Below, one piece after another: positions 14,899 to 15,027 of a DNA stretch of 15,027 nucleotides. Below the pieces are notes generated by a model, which searched no databases, was not told the DNA's origin, and saw only the letters and a list, made by a program, of their open reading frames with translations. Position 1 is the first letter of the stretch. Each line of letters opens with the position of its first letter. The DNA is from an uncultured Garciella sp. (GTDB lineage: Bacteria > Bacillota > Clostridia > Eubacteriales > Garciellaceae): positions 1-15,027 of the forward strand of contig USMD01000043.1 in assembly GCA_900555725.1 (NCBI GenBank), read 5' to 3'. The position numbers were made by a program, and so were the translations under genes.

Positions 14899-15027
14899 TA
14901 ATGAAAAGAGTTGTTCTTTTACATAAACATTGTTGATGGTATATTTAGAATAAAAAGTAAAATGGATATTATACAAGATTTAATAATATACCAGTTATAG
15001 GGTGTGCATATGGTTATGCACCCGAAG
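14899..15027. other. AT-rich end of the window, no gene recognised
   Basis: No open frame of useful length or RNA gene is visible. A small 6-bp hairpin (GTGCAT 15004-15009 with ATGCAC 15016-15021) lies at the edge. The stretch may be more decayed IS sequence; the right end of the element cannot be placed. Confidence 0.4.

Noticed and set aside
15004..15021. GTGCAT/ATGCAC hairpin at the window end
   Set aside because: The stem is short and has no context because the window stops six bases later.

Overview
The window is AT-rich DNA with Gram-positive Shine-Dalgarno sites (AGGAGG type), TTG/GTG starts and CCA-encoding tRNA genes. Together with the gene order yybS-gdpP-rplI-dnaB-(COG2509 oxidoreductase)-purA-tRNAs, this suggests a low-GC Firmicute. 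A clostridial lineage (Clostridia/Peptostreptococcales-like) fits best; the genus cannot be read from the sequence. The first 40 bases are not genomic: they are an untrimmed Nextera/Tn5 library adapter, so the window starts at a draft-contig edge.

Region 1 (41-4802) is a housekeeping cluster on the + strand. It holds a 5'-truncated DUF2232/YybS membrane protein, the c-di-AMP phosphodiesterase GdpP, ribosomal protein bL9 (overlapping gdpP by ATGA) and the replicative helicase DnaB. Region 2 (4803-7970) starts with a 331-base spacer. The spacer has a terminator-like repeat and a diverged second copy, an inverted repeat, a good promoter and a hairpin over the next ribosome binding site. It is followed by a COG2509-type FAD-dependent dehydrogenase, purA and the purA terminator. 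Region 3 (8054-8526) is a tRNA operon (Lys-Glu-Val-Thr) with its own promoter and terminator.

Region 4 (8564-12895) is a self-contained drug-efflux-type operon: a MarR repressor and the two halves of a heterodimeric ABC exporter. One nucleotide-binding domain is degenerate and the other canonical. Two related 18-bp palindromes bracket the marR promoter, and a strong terminator ends the operon. Region 5 (13000-14538) is a membrane-anchored M1-family zinc metallopeptidase. Region 6 (14539-15027) is a decayed insertion-sequence remnant: the start of an IS3-type orfA with stops and a frameshift, preceded by a long hairpin that would hide its ribosome binding site.

I found no wholly new system. 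The best leads are the double-operator architecture of the marR-ABC operon, the two separate ribosome-binding-site-sequestering hairpins, and a small family of 'AAAAGGGACA'-type repeats that serve or resemble terminators at several gene ends. Several gene starts given here (dnaB, purA, second ABC gene, M1 peptidase) differ from the longest open frame because a ribosome binding site points to a downstream codon.
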